Assembly: GCA_031274335.1 (NCBI GenBank)
Contig: JAISQG010000135.1
Span: 1-5,959 of the forward strand
From: Gracilibacteraceae bacterium
GTDB lineage: Bacteria > Bacillota > Desulfitobacteriia > Desulfitobacteriales > Syntrophobotulaceae
Direction of reading: 5' to 3'
DNA length: 5,959 nt
How positions within the stretch are numbered: the first letter of the stretch is position 1; each line of letters begins with the position of its first letter. Positions 1 through 5,959 of the stretch are shown piece by piece. Position numbers and translations under genes: made by a program. The notes beneath the pieces were generated by a model that was given only the letters and a program-made list of their open reading frames with translations, was not told the DNA's origin and did not search any database.

Positions 1-908
1 GCGAGCCTGCCGTCCGGCGACAGAAGGATTTTGCCTGGCGCGGCGGGAAGCGTCATGGCCAGGTGCGGCCTGAATCCCCCGAAAACGTCGTATATTCCGA
101 GCGCGTCGGCCAGAGCCCGCTCCGCCGCCCGCACCGGCGGCCGCTCCGGGCGGTCCGGATTTTCCGGCAGGGCCGCCAGCGCCAGCAGCAGCGCCGTGCC
201 GCGGTCGCCGTCCGCCAACACCGCCGCGGAATACTCCGCCAGCACATAGGACTGGTTTTCCAGCTTCAGCTGCATCTCCCGGTCTATGCGGGCATACTGC
301 CAGGCGGAAAACGAGCCGAAGGAGAGCGTGAAGGCGAAGGCCGCGCCGATGAGCGCGGCGGCGCGCTGAAGCCGCCTGCGCAAATGCCGCCGCCGCAGGT
401 CGTCAAAGGCGCAACCGAGAACAGGGGCCAGCAGGCGCAGTTTTTCCTCTTTCAGCAGCTTTATGCTTTCCGCCCAGGTCGCGGCGCGGATGTCAGCGGC
501 CAGCGGCTCGACGAAGATGGTTTCCCCGCCGACCTCGCGCTCGCGCAGGCCGGGCGGAAAGGCTTCCTCCGGCTCCCCGTCGATGAGCAGCGTGATGATC
601 CTGTCCTTGCCGCGCAACTCGCCGAAGCGCTCCACCTCGCGCATGACCCACTGGGACCCGCAGGTGCGGCGCGAGCATATGAGCAGCAGGAATTCAGAAT
701 TTTCCAGCGCTTCGTTGATGCTGTCGGAGAGGTTGGATGAGGTGGGCAACTCCTCACGGTCGCGGAATACCCGCGCGAGCTTTTTCTTGCCGGCCTTTTT
801 GGCGATGGCGTCCGGGATGCGGTAGGTTTCCAGCATTTTGTGCAACTTTTCCGCCACGAGGCCGTCCAGTTCCCCGTGGCGGTAGCTGATGAAAACCTCG
901 TAGCGCAT
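1..908 (-). CDS. TIR-domain transmembrane protein, 3' end outside window
   Basis: Reads 302 codons from ATG at 908 to the window edge without a stop. Residues 1-165 look like a TIR domain: box-1-like VFISYRH (5-11), a BB-loop-like FRDREELP (48-55), and LLLICSRRTCGSQWVMREV (74-92). E91 in WVMREV aligns with the catalytic glutamate of NAD-cleaving TIR domains (WVHKE in SARM1), so NADase activity is possible but unproven. A basic stretch (RRRHLRRRLQR, 172-182) precedes one membrane helix (about 183-203), which predicts a cytoplasmic TIR domain and an external C-terminal part. Residues 217-273 form an Ala/Leu-rich helical linker of the kind that precedes WD40-type propellers in related Firmicutes proteins, and KILLSPDGRL (293-302) looks like the first propeller blade. 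Its start codon overlaps the upstream LRR gene's stop, and I see no good Shine-Dalgarno of its own, so translation is probably coupled. TIR call firm; propeller call tentative. Confidence 0.85.
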   Translation of the reverse strand, partial: MRYEVFISYRHGELDGLVAEKLHKMLETYRIPDAIAKKAGKKKLARVFRDREELPTSSNLSDSINEALENSEFLLLICSRRTCGSQWVMREVERFGELRGKDRIITLLIDGEPEEAFPPGLREREVGGETIFVEPLAADIRAATWAESIKLLKEEKLRLLAPVLGCAFDDLRRRHLRRRLQRAAALIGAAFAFTLSFGSFSAWQYARIDREMQLKLENQSYVLAEYSAAVLADGDRGTALLLALAALPENPDRPERPPVRAAERALADALGIYDVFGGFRPHLAMTLPAAPGKILLSPDGRL

Positions 909-910
909 TA
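906..910 (-). promoter_or_regulatory. TAATG stop/start overlap coupling LRR and TIR genes
   Basis: The LRR stop TAA (910-908) shares its last A with the TIR ATG (908-906). The bases upstream (CCGGTGAAA) hold no convincing Shine-Dalgarno, so termination-reinitiation is the likely way the TIR gene is translated. The coupling works only if ribosomes pass the frameshift at 1303-1306; otherwise they stop at 1216, about 300 bases short. Confidence 0.7.
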
Positions 911-3900
911 TTTCACCGGCCGGCGCCCGCGCCGCGCCCTTACTATGAGAACGGCCGCGCCGGAGCAGACCAACAAAGCAGCGGCTGCTATGCCGGTCGG
1001 CACGGCAGGCAGATTTTCTTCAATCTCCGTGGCGGGCATTGTTACTCCTGCCGGGCCAGAGATTTCTCTGGTGGTAGTGACAGCGGTGGTATCCTGAGCC
1101 GCAGCCGCCAAGGGTTTCCTCAATTCAAAGGTGATGTCCACCGTTTCGACGGCAAACCGCGCGCTCAGGGTGTGCAACCCCGCGCTGCAGGATTTCAGGC
1201 GCGCCGCGCTGATGGTCAGGATGGTGCTGCCGGAACGGACGGCATAATCCGCGCCCTGCGTCCACGCCGCGCCGTCAAAGGCCAGGCCTGTGTATTCTTC
1301 CAGGGGATGTCTATGCGCACCTCCAGCGGGGTGCTTCCGTCCCACTCAAAATAGAGTACGCCGTCCGGGTCTGTCGGCAGCCCGCTCACCGCGCCGGTTC
1401 CTGTGCCCGCCGTTCCGGCGGCTTCGGCTGTTTCATTGCCGGGGCCGGCCTCGATCGCATCGCCGCCGCCTGTGCTGTCGCCGCCCGCATTGCTGTCGCC
1501 GCCGCCCGCATTGCCGCCCGTGCCACCCGCGTTGCCGCCCGTGCCGCCCGCATTGCCGCCTGTGCCGCCGTTGCCACCTGTGCCGCCGTTGCCGCTTGTG
1601 TTGCCGCTACCGCCTGTGCTGCCGCCGCCGGTGTCAGCCGGATTCGCCGGGTCAGCCGGATTCTCCGGGTCGGCCGGATTTGCCGGGTCGGCCGGATTAG
1701 CCGGGTCAGCCGGATTTGCCGGGTCGGCCGGATTTGCCGGGTCGGCCGGATTTGCCGGATCGGCCGGATTCGCCGGGTCGGCCGGATTTGCCGGGTCGGC
1801 CGGATTTGCCGGGTCGGCCGGATTTGCCGGGTCGGCCGGATTCGCCGGGTTGGCCGGATTCGCCGGGTCGGCCGGATTTGCCGGGTCGGCCGGACGCCCT
1901 TGCAGATTCACCACAAAATTCTGTGCCACAACATCCAGATTCGGGTCAAGTCCGCTTCCGTTCCACGCGGCGTATGCCGAAAGATTTTCATCCTCGCTGA
2001 CAGATTCCCGCCGGAACGCCGCCGCCGCGGTATGCTCTCCGTTGTCCAGATCCTGTAAGGTTTGCGCCAGAACAGTCACGCGTGTGCTGCCGTCCTCGGC
2101 GTTGTAATGGGTGATGATCGTTTTTTTCACACCGTCGATCCAAAAGCTGTCGAACAGCGGAAACGGTCCATCGTTATGCATGATGAGATTTCCGACTTCA
2201 TCATAATACCCTGTAATCTCATACTGGCCGCTGACCGGATTGTACACGCCGATATGCCCGTCGCCGCCGTGAACCGGGTCGGCGGAAAAGGGATAGGCGT
2301 TAATGTTCGCTTCCAAAAAAGCGTTGTCCGGCGTGGGCGCCAGCGTTATGGTAAATACGACTTTCGCGGAAAACAGACCTTGCCCCAAGCCGGTTGGTTC
2401 CGCGCACATGGTGAAGGTTACGCCATTTGCAAACGCCGCGTAGTCCAGCGGCGAGCCGTAAATCGTGCCGGGCAGCAGGGTGGCCGCCGGAGGCACGCCC
2501 GCCGTGGTGCTGGGATCCGGCGGTGTGACGCCGTCGTAAAGGTACATTCCCTCCGGCAGGCTGAGGGGATGACCCTGCCCGTCCTCCAGCCAGAAGCGCA
2601 GACCTTCGTTATTGGGCACGCGGGTTTTGGCCACAAACTCGTAAGGAATATACTTGTACATATAGTCCGGCGGGTTGGCCCGCATGGCGCCCTCGCTCGG
2701 AACGATGTCAAAAGGGTTGGAGTTGTAGCCTGCCCACCAAATGGCGTAAGAATCGTAAAATCCGAGGATGACCGCGTAATCCTGGGTTTGTTCTCCGGTC
2801 GTGTGGTTGAAAGCGTTGTCGCCGATGTCTGAAACGCTGGGCGGAATGAAAACCGCCTCCAGGCTGTCGCAGCCGGAAAAGGCACTCAGGCCGATTATGT
2901 CCAGCGCGGCCTCCTCGCTGATGCGGACATCTTCAAGGCTTGCGCAACCGCTGAAGGCATGGTCACCGATTTCCGTTACTCCCTGGGGGATGGCAATGCT
3001 CTCCAGCGCCGCGCAGTTTTGAAACGCGGAACCGCCTATGATTTGCAGATTTGACCCATCCTCAAACAGCACTGATTCAAGACTGTAGCAATTGACGAAA
3101 GCGTGTTCATCGATTATTTCCACGCTGGCCGGTATGGTAATGCTGGTCAGCGACTCGCAGCCGCCGAACGCGCCCAACTTAAAATCATCGCTGTCCGGGC
3201 TGCTGATGCTGGGCAGCTTGGAACCCGCGGCAAACGTTACGCTCACGAGCCTGGAACAGGCTGAAAAAGCGCCATTCTCAATTTCTGTCACCGCGGCGGG
3301 AATTTCAATGGAGACAATGCCGCATCCGCTGAAAGAGTTCTGCTTTATCGCTATCAGGCCATCAGGCAACCTGACGCTCTCCAGAAACTGACAGCCGTTG
3401 AAAAAAAACGGCCCTATGACGGTTATAGGCGAATCGGGCGCAAAGTCTATCGTCTGGACGCCGCTCCAGGCAAACGCCCCGTTGCTGATGACCGTGACGC
3501 TGCTTGGGATGGCAAGGGCTGTGAGACTGGAACAGTTTTCAAAAGCGCTGCCGCCGATTTCCGCCAGCCCGTCCGGCAAGGCGATTGTTTCCAGGGCGTA
3601 AAGGTGATCAAAAGCGTTTTCCTCAATAACAGTCACGCTGTCCGGCAGAATGATGTTTTTCAGATCAGGCTTCTCGTTATAAAAACCTGAGAACGCCCTG
3701 TAGCCAATGCGCGTGACGGTATAGCCCGCCCCATTTATACTGGCGAACGCCTGTGCCACCGTCTCATCAGTCACATCCTCGTCCTCCTTACATTCGGTTA
3801 TCGTGACGGTGTTCGGGCCGTCGCTGTTCAGCGTATAGAGCAGCGCCCCGTTTTCGAGCGGGTGCGTTACCCCATACGCGGGGTATGTCACGCCTTCCGC

Positions 3901-4605
3901 GACCATATAGCCCCCCGGCAGCTGAAACTCGGGCGTGAAAACGTGCAGAACCCCCTCCGATGCAGGGTCGTATGCTGGCTCGCAGCTCCAGGCGGTAATC
4001 GGCGCGGATTGCCATACAACCCCGCCCTCTCCGTCGCCGTCAACGGTATACCATTGAACACCGGGCAGATATTGACTCTTTACGGCCTCAAGACTGGTGC
4101 CCGCGGGCACAACCCGAACATCCTGCCACAGGTCAAACTCTCTGACGACTGTTCCGTAGGGGGCCGGCGCGGTCTCCGCCGTTACGGTGATTACGGGAAG
4201 CTCCGCGCCCTCCGCCAGCGTCCAGCCGTCGCTCAGAACGGGCGCGAAAATGTACTCGCCAGCCGTGTCCGGGTCGTATGCCGGCTCGGAAAGCCATGCC
4301 AGCACCGTCACGCTTACGTCCGCGCTGATGATTTTCGGATCCTCCCCCGGTTCCTCCTCGCCCTCCGCGGGCGGTTCCGCCTCCGCGACCACATTCGCCG
4401 TCGCGTCCAAAGCGTCCGGCAATGTCAGCGCCGAGACCTCCGTACCCAAAGGAACGGTTTGAAAGGCCGCCGCTTCGGGCAGCGCCTTGAACGCCGTAAT
4501 CTCTCCCGAATCGTAAACTTCCGCCGAAAATGCCGACAGCGGCAGCAGCAGCGCGGCGGACATCAGAACCGCCAGCGCTTTTTGTGAAATCTTACGCTTA
4601 AACAT
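908..4605 (-). CDS. BspA-like LRR surface protein with C-terminal membrane anchor, interrupted by a frameshift
   Basis: Start chosen at ATG 4605 (MFKRKISQKAL), because AAGGGGG lies 5 bases upstream and a signal peptide follows (residues 1-28, ending SAFSA). An ATG at 4632 in the same frame lacks a ribosome site. Order of parts: acidic linker (80-91); two Ig-like modules (about 93-144 and 201-249, sharing EPAYDP); 12-13 LRR_5/BspA repeats (about 300-605, pattern AFxxCxxLxxIxIPxxVxxI); a capping strand (LGFYDSYA); an unrecognised beta-rich region (655-754); X2-like module 1 (about 817-867); PADPAN linker (905-991); Gly/Asn linker (992-1049); X2-like module 2; membrane helix (about 1205-1223) with a basic tail RARRGRRPVK. 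No LPXTG is seen. The reading frame breaks at 1303-1306. The unrepaired product stops at 1216 (1129 residues) and loses the anchor; repaired length is about 1232 residues. Likely a cell-surface adhesion or ligand-binding protein; ligand unknown. Confidence 0.85.
1303..1306 (-). other. Frameshift site in LRR gene (C4 on coding strand)
   Basis: Upstream frame reads ...VRIDIP then WKNTQAW and stops at 1216. The -1 frame from base 1303 reads LEEYTGLAFDG and continues through a well-formed X2-like module and membrane anchor to 910. One extra C in the C4 tract would restore IDIPLEEYTG. The protein pattern is sensible on both sides of this point, so a single-base loss (real or from sequencing), or less likely a -1 ribosomal slip on CCC, explains it. 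Confidence 0.8.
1459..1632 (-). repeat. Gly/Asn/Thr-rich low-complexity linker repeats
   Basis: On the coding strand this encodes reiterated GGN, GGT and NAGGTGG blocks from short imperfect GC-rich units, directly after the PADPAN tract. It reads as a flexible linker between the linker repeats and the membrane-proximal X2-like module. It is part of the LRR gene, not a separate element. Confidence 0.8.
1633..1893 (-). repeat. 18-nt tandem repeat, 14.5 copies, encoding (PADPAN)n
   Basis: Contiguous units of the plus-strand form gtcggccggatttgccgg, 14 full copies plus a 9-base half copy, with only single-base variants. On the minus strand each unit encodes PANPAD. Two variants change the protein (PEN near 1651-1668, PAN for PAD near 1849-1866); others are silent. 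Each unit is six codons, so gain or loss of units changes linker length without breaking the frame. The Pro-rich tract probably acts as a stalk lifting the LRR region off the membrane. Confidence 0.95.
2824..3708 (-). repeat. LRR_5 (BspA-type) repeat region of the surface protein
   Basis: Encodes residues 300-594 of the LRR protein. About a dozen units of 22-25 residues carry the treponemal/BspA pattern, for example GGSAFENCSSLTALAIPSS (351-369) and GDHAFSGCASLEDVRI (547-562). Two units are lengthened by insertions (about 443-476 and 499-523). The DNA of the units has diverged, so this is an old protein repeat rather than a fresh tandem duplication. Confidence 0.9.
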
Positions 4606-4611
4606 TATAAC
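4582..4611 (+). promoter_or_regulatory. Candidate sigma-70-type promoter for the recombinase gene
   Basis: TTGTGA (4582-4587) and TATAAC (4606-4611) are 18 bases apart, matching the consensus at 4 of 6 and 5 of 6 positions. Start of transcription would be near 4618, giving a 30-base leader. The -35 box and spacer lie within the first codons of the LRR gene. Motif-based only. Confidence 0.4.
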
Positions 4612-4617
4612 CCCCTT
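4611..4617 (-). promoter_or_regulatory. Ribosome binding site of the LRR gene
   Basis: AAGGGGG on the minus strand sits 5 bases before ATG 4605. It decides the start, since the in-frame ATG at 4632 has no such site. Confidence 0.75.
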
Positions 4618-4633
4618 GCATCGAATTAACATT

Positions 4634-4640
4634 TAGGAGG
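4634..4640 (+). promoter_or_regulatory. Ribosome binding site of the recombinase gene
   Basis: TAGGAGG lies 7 bases before the GTG start at 4648 and supports that non-ATG start. It falls in the stretch predicted to be shared with the divergent LRR transcript. Confidence 0.85.
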
Positions 4641-4647
4641 AACAGCC

Positions 4648-5247
4648 GTGAAAATATACGGTTACGCGAGAGTGTCCGGCAAAGACCAGCGCGAGGACAG
4701 GCAGCTTCTGGCGCTGGGCGGGCAGCGCGTTCCCAAAAGGAATATCTATGTGGACAAACGCTCCGGCAAGGATTTTGACCGCCCCGCCTGGCGGGCCCTG
4801 ACGGAGCGGCTTCGCCCCGGCGACTTGCTGGTGGTCAAATCCATCGACCGGCTGGGCCGCAATTATGCCGAAATCATCGAGTGGTGGCGGCGGATCACGA
4901 AAGAGCTCGGCGCCGACATCCTGATCCTCGACATGCCCATCCTCGACACCCGGCAGGGCAAGGATCTCATCGGCACGCTCATTGCCGACATCGTTCTCGG
5001 CCTGCTGTCCTATGTGGCCCAGACCGAACGGGAATTCATCCATCAGCGTCAGGCCGAGGGCATAGCGGCGGCCAGAGCGCGGGGCGTACGTTTCGGGCGG
5101 CGGGAGAAACCCTTGCCGGAGGACTTTGACGATCTCCGCCGCCGCTGGCGCGCCGGGGAATTCACCGCGGAAGAAATGGCTGCCCGCTGCGGCATCTGCC
5201 GCGCCACGCTTTTCAAGCGCCTGAAAATCTACCAAGCTACACTTTGA
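4648..5247 (+). CDS. Small serine recombinase (resolvase/invertase family)
   Basis: 199 residues from a GTG start supported by TAGGAGG. The catalytic set of the gamma-delta/Tn3 resolvase family falls at the same residue numbers: Y6, R8, nucleophile S10 (YARVS), D36, R45, D67, R68 and R71 (IDRLGR). The segment VAQTEREFIHQRQAEGI (123-139) matches the start of the long E helix, with a three-residue insertion relative to gamma-delta resolvase. Residues 148-199 form the DNA-binding tail, with a helix-turn-helix around EMAARCGICRATLFKRLK (176-193). Length is normal for a resolvase or invertase and there is no large C-terminal domain, so it is not a large-serine integrase. Close in style to short recombinases common in Clostridia genomes. 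It is divergent from the LRR gene with a 42-base gap, and its 3' end overlaps a candidate crossover site. Resolution, inversion or transposon-linked roles cannot be told apart from sequence alone. Confidence 0.95.
   Translation: MKIYGYARVSGKDQREDRQLLALGGQRVPKRNIYVDKRSGKDFDRPAWRALTERLRPGDLLVVKSIDRLGRNYAEIIEWWRRITKELGADILILDMPILDTRQGKDLIGTLIADIVLGLLSYVAQTEREFIHQRQAEGIAAARARGVRFGRREKPLPEDFDDLRRRWRAGEFTAEEMAARCGICRATLFKRLKIYQATL
4653..4682 (-). promoter_or_regulatory. Candidate sigma-70-type promoter for the LRR-TIR operon
   Basis: On the minus strand TTGCCG (4682-4677) and TATATT (4658-4653) are 18 bases apart, matching consensus at 4 of 6 and 5 of 6 positions. Transcription would begin near 4646, giving a leader of about 40 bases. 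The elements lie inside the first codons of the recombinase gene. Motif-based only. Confidence 0.4.
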
Positions 5248-5253
5248 TGTATT
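5226..5253 (-). repeat. Candidate recombinase site A (inverted partner of site B)
   Basis: A 28-base imperfect dyad (half-sites agree at 8 of 14 positions) spanning the recombinase stop codon. On the minus strand it contains ATCAAAGTGT (5248-5239), identical to the core of site B at 5387-5396, and it agrees with site B at 17 of 28 positions overall. The length fits the crossover sites of small serine recombinases (26-28 bases), but assignment as a site is inference. Confidence 0.35.
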
Positions 5254-5318
5254 CTCAGGGAGCGTATAAAACTCAGTGTAAATCTCGTGAAAACGGCCGG
5301 AATGGAGGTGAAAACAGG

Positions 5319-5372
5319 AAAAAAAGCAAAAAAATGACGGCGCTTGTTCCTGACGGAGACCTCGCGCCGTTA
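5319..5372 (-). terminator. Rho-independent terminator for the SPFH-Arc operon
   Basis: TGACGGCGC (5335-5343) pairs with GCGCCGTTA (5364-5372): nine base pairs including one G-U, with a 20-base loop. Read on the minus strand it is followed by T7 (5334-5328), GC, then another T7 (5325-5319). It lies about 155 bases past the Arc-like stop. A further A7 run at 5372-5378 borders the other side. The rest of the gap 5248-5526 holds no gene I can support. Confidence 0.6.
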
Positions 5373-5381
5373 AAAAAAGAC

Positions 5382-5409
5382 AGTCTATCAAAGTGTGCTA
5401 ACATAGACT
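5382..5409 (+). repeat. Candidate recombinase site B: dyad AGTCTAT-N14-ATAGACT
   Basis: A perfect 7-base inverted repeat with a 14-base centre gives a 28-base element whose two halves agree at 9 of 14 positions. The central dinucleotide is GT. Its ATCAAAGTGT core recurs in inverted orientation in site A. It could also be an operator for a dimeric regulator or just part of the operon trailer. Confidence 0.4.
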
Positions 5410-5526
5410 CCGCCCGTTCCGGGCCGGGCAGCCTGTTCGCCGCCCTCTACTCTATTATGCCACAGACTGGTCACACGAAAGTCACAAAACGGACAAATTC
5501 ATGATTTTTTGCCTGTTTTTGAAAAA

Positions 5527-5700
5527 TTATTCGTTCGGCCGTTCTTTTTTTCTCCGCCGGACACATTCGCGCAGCAGATACTCGATTTGGCCGTTCACGG
5601 AGCGAAATTCATCTTCCGCCCAAACCGCCAGTTCCCGGTACAATTCCGCTGACAAGCGGAGCGGCACTTGTTTTTTCCCTTTTTCTCCGGCAGGTTCCAT
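5527..5700 (-). CDS. Arc-type ribbon-helix-helix DNA-binding protein
   Basis: 57 residues from ATG 5700; an in-frame TGA just upstream excludes a longer start. The layout is Arc/MetJ-like: basic N-terminus, beta strand KQVPLRLS (10-17), helix [16 protein letters not shown] (18-32), the turn RSVN (33-36) as in Arc repressor (GRSVN), and helix [15 protein letters not shown] (37-50), then a basic tail. Such proteins bind DNA as dimers through the paired strands. It lies 32 bases after the SPFH-like stop on the same strand, so it is probably co-transcribed; its ribosome site (GGGAAA) is weak. It may autoregulate the operon or act elsewhere. There is no toxin-like partner in view, so an antitoxin role is not supported. 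Confidence 0.85.
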   Translation of the reverse strand: MEPAGEKGKKQVPLRLSAELYRELAVWAEDEFRSVNGQIEYLLRECVRRRKKERPNE

Positions 5701-5732
5701 GATGTTTCCCAGCCTAACTCAGCCGGTCCCGC

Positions 5733-5959
5733 TCAATAGAGCGAGCCGCTGTTCACAACCGGCTGCGCATCTTTGTTGCCGCAAAGGACGACGAGCAGAT
5801 TGCTGACCATTGCGGCTTTGCGTTCCTCGTCCAGCTCAACAATGCTGTTTTCGCTCAATTTGGCCAGCGCCATCTCCACCATGCCGACGGCGCCGTCCAC
5901 AATCATTTTGCGCGCGTCAATGATGGCCGCGGCCTGCTGGCGCTGGAGCATGACGGCCG
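5733..5959 (-). CDS. SPFH/band-7-like protein, C-terminal fragment
   Basis: The frame is open from the window edge to TGA at 5735-5733, giving 75 codons of the C-terminus; the start lies outside. The visible part has an Ala/Gln-rich helix ([20 protein letters not shown]), then [31 protein letters not shown], and the tail VVNSGSLY. I recognise this ending from Clostridia proteins annotated as SPFH-domain (prohibitin/stomatin-like), which are membrane-associated scaffold proteins. The SPFH domain itself is not in the window, so the family call rests on resemblance of the tail. It probably heads an operon with the Arc-like gene. Confidence 0.6.
   Translation of the reverse strand, partial: AVMLQRQQAAAIIDARKMIVDGAVGMVEMALAKLSENSIVELDEERKAAMVSNLLVVLCGNKDAQPVVNSGSLY

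Noticed and set aside
63..740. 225-residue plus-strand open frame
   Set aside because: It lies opposite the TIR gene, is rich in Arg/Gln/Ala with no family pattern, and has no ribosome site.
908..1345. A separate gene of 145 residues after the LRR gene
   Set aside because: Its first 14 residues are an out-of-frame reading; from base 1303 it completes the X2-like module of the LRR protein, so it is the same gene after a frameshift.
1633..1893. Short regular repeats as a CRISPR array
   Set aside because: The 18-base units are contiguous with no spacers and are in frame within a protein gene.
1403..2107. Plus-strand frame with FAGSAG repeats
   Set aside because: It is the opposite-strand reading of the PADPAN and glycine-rich tracts; the minus-strand frame continues into LRR, signal peptide and anchor.
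4605..4632. Upstream ATG at 4632 as the LRR start
   Set aside because: It has no ribosome site and would put nine extra residues before a normal signal peptide; ATG 4605 has AAGGGGG at good spacing.
4626..4637. TAACAT followed by TAG, resembling the right half of site B, as a third recombinase site
   Set aside because: Only the hexamer and a few scattered bases match; the rest of the 28-base alignment is poor.
4633..5391. Long minus-strand open frame (252 residues) opposite the recombinase
   Set aside because: It is antisense to a gene with a complete set of catalytic residues; its openness is a by-product of GC-rich codon use.
5412..5424. GCCCG-TTC-CGGGC hairpin
   Set aside because: A five-pair stem with no T-run on either strand; not supported as a terminator.
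5247..5504. An 85-residue plus-strand reading frame starting at an ATG that overlaps the recombinase stop (TGATG)
   Set aside because: It runs through the terminator-like hairpin and both A-rich runs, has no recognisable pattern, and its composition looks like translated intergenic DNA.

Overview
The window looks like an accessory region of a GC-rich Firmicute, most likely a Clostridia (Oscillospiraceae-like) anaerobe. The signs are strong AGGAGG/AAGGGGG ribosome binding sites, a BspA-type leucine-rich-repeat surface protein, a TIR protein with a membrane segment and a propeller-like start, a small Clostridia-style serine recombinase, and an Arc-like plus SPFH-like gene pair. The taxonomic guess is inference from protein style; nothing in the window proves it.

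Left block (bases 1-4605, minus strand): a long secreted, membrane-anchored LRR protein is followed by a TIR-domain membrane protein whose ATG overlaps the LRR stop codon (TAATG). The LRR gene has a signal peptide, two Ig-like modules, about 12-13 LRR_5 repeats, two X2-like modules, an 18-nt tandem repeat encoding a PADPAN linker, a Gly/Asn linker and a C-terminal membrane anchor. As written it is broken by one missing base in a G4 tract at 1303-1306. Restoring that base gives a continuous protein of about 1232 residues that ends exactly at the TIR start. The TIR gene runs off the left edge.

Middle (4606-5526): only 42 bases separate the LRR start from a divergent serine recombinase gene (plus strand). 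Each candidate promoter lies inside the other gene's coding sequence, so the two transcripts should overlap at their 5' ends. Directly at and after the recombinase stop are two 28-base dyad-like elements in inverted orientation (5226-5253 and 5382-5409). They share a perfect 10-base core and flank a 128-base segment that carries a minus-strand terminator-like hairpin. They are candidate recombination sites.

Right block (5527-5959, minus strand): the 3' end of an SPFH/band-7-like gene, then a 57-residue Arc-type ribbon-helix-helix protein 32 bases downstream. They probably form one operon that ends at the hairpin at 5319-5372.

The most interesting possibility is a surface-sensing unit: an exported LRR protein translationally coupled to a membrane TIR protein with a conserved NADase-type glutamate, next to a recombinase whose promoter interlocks with it. 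Functional linkage is inferred from layout only.
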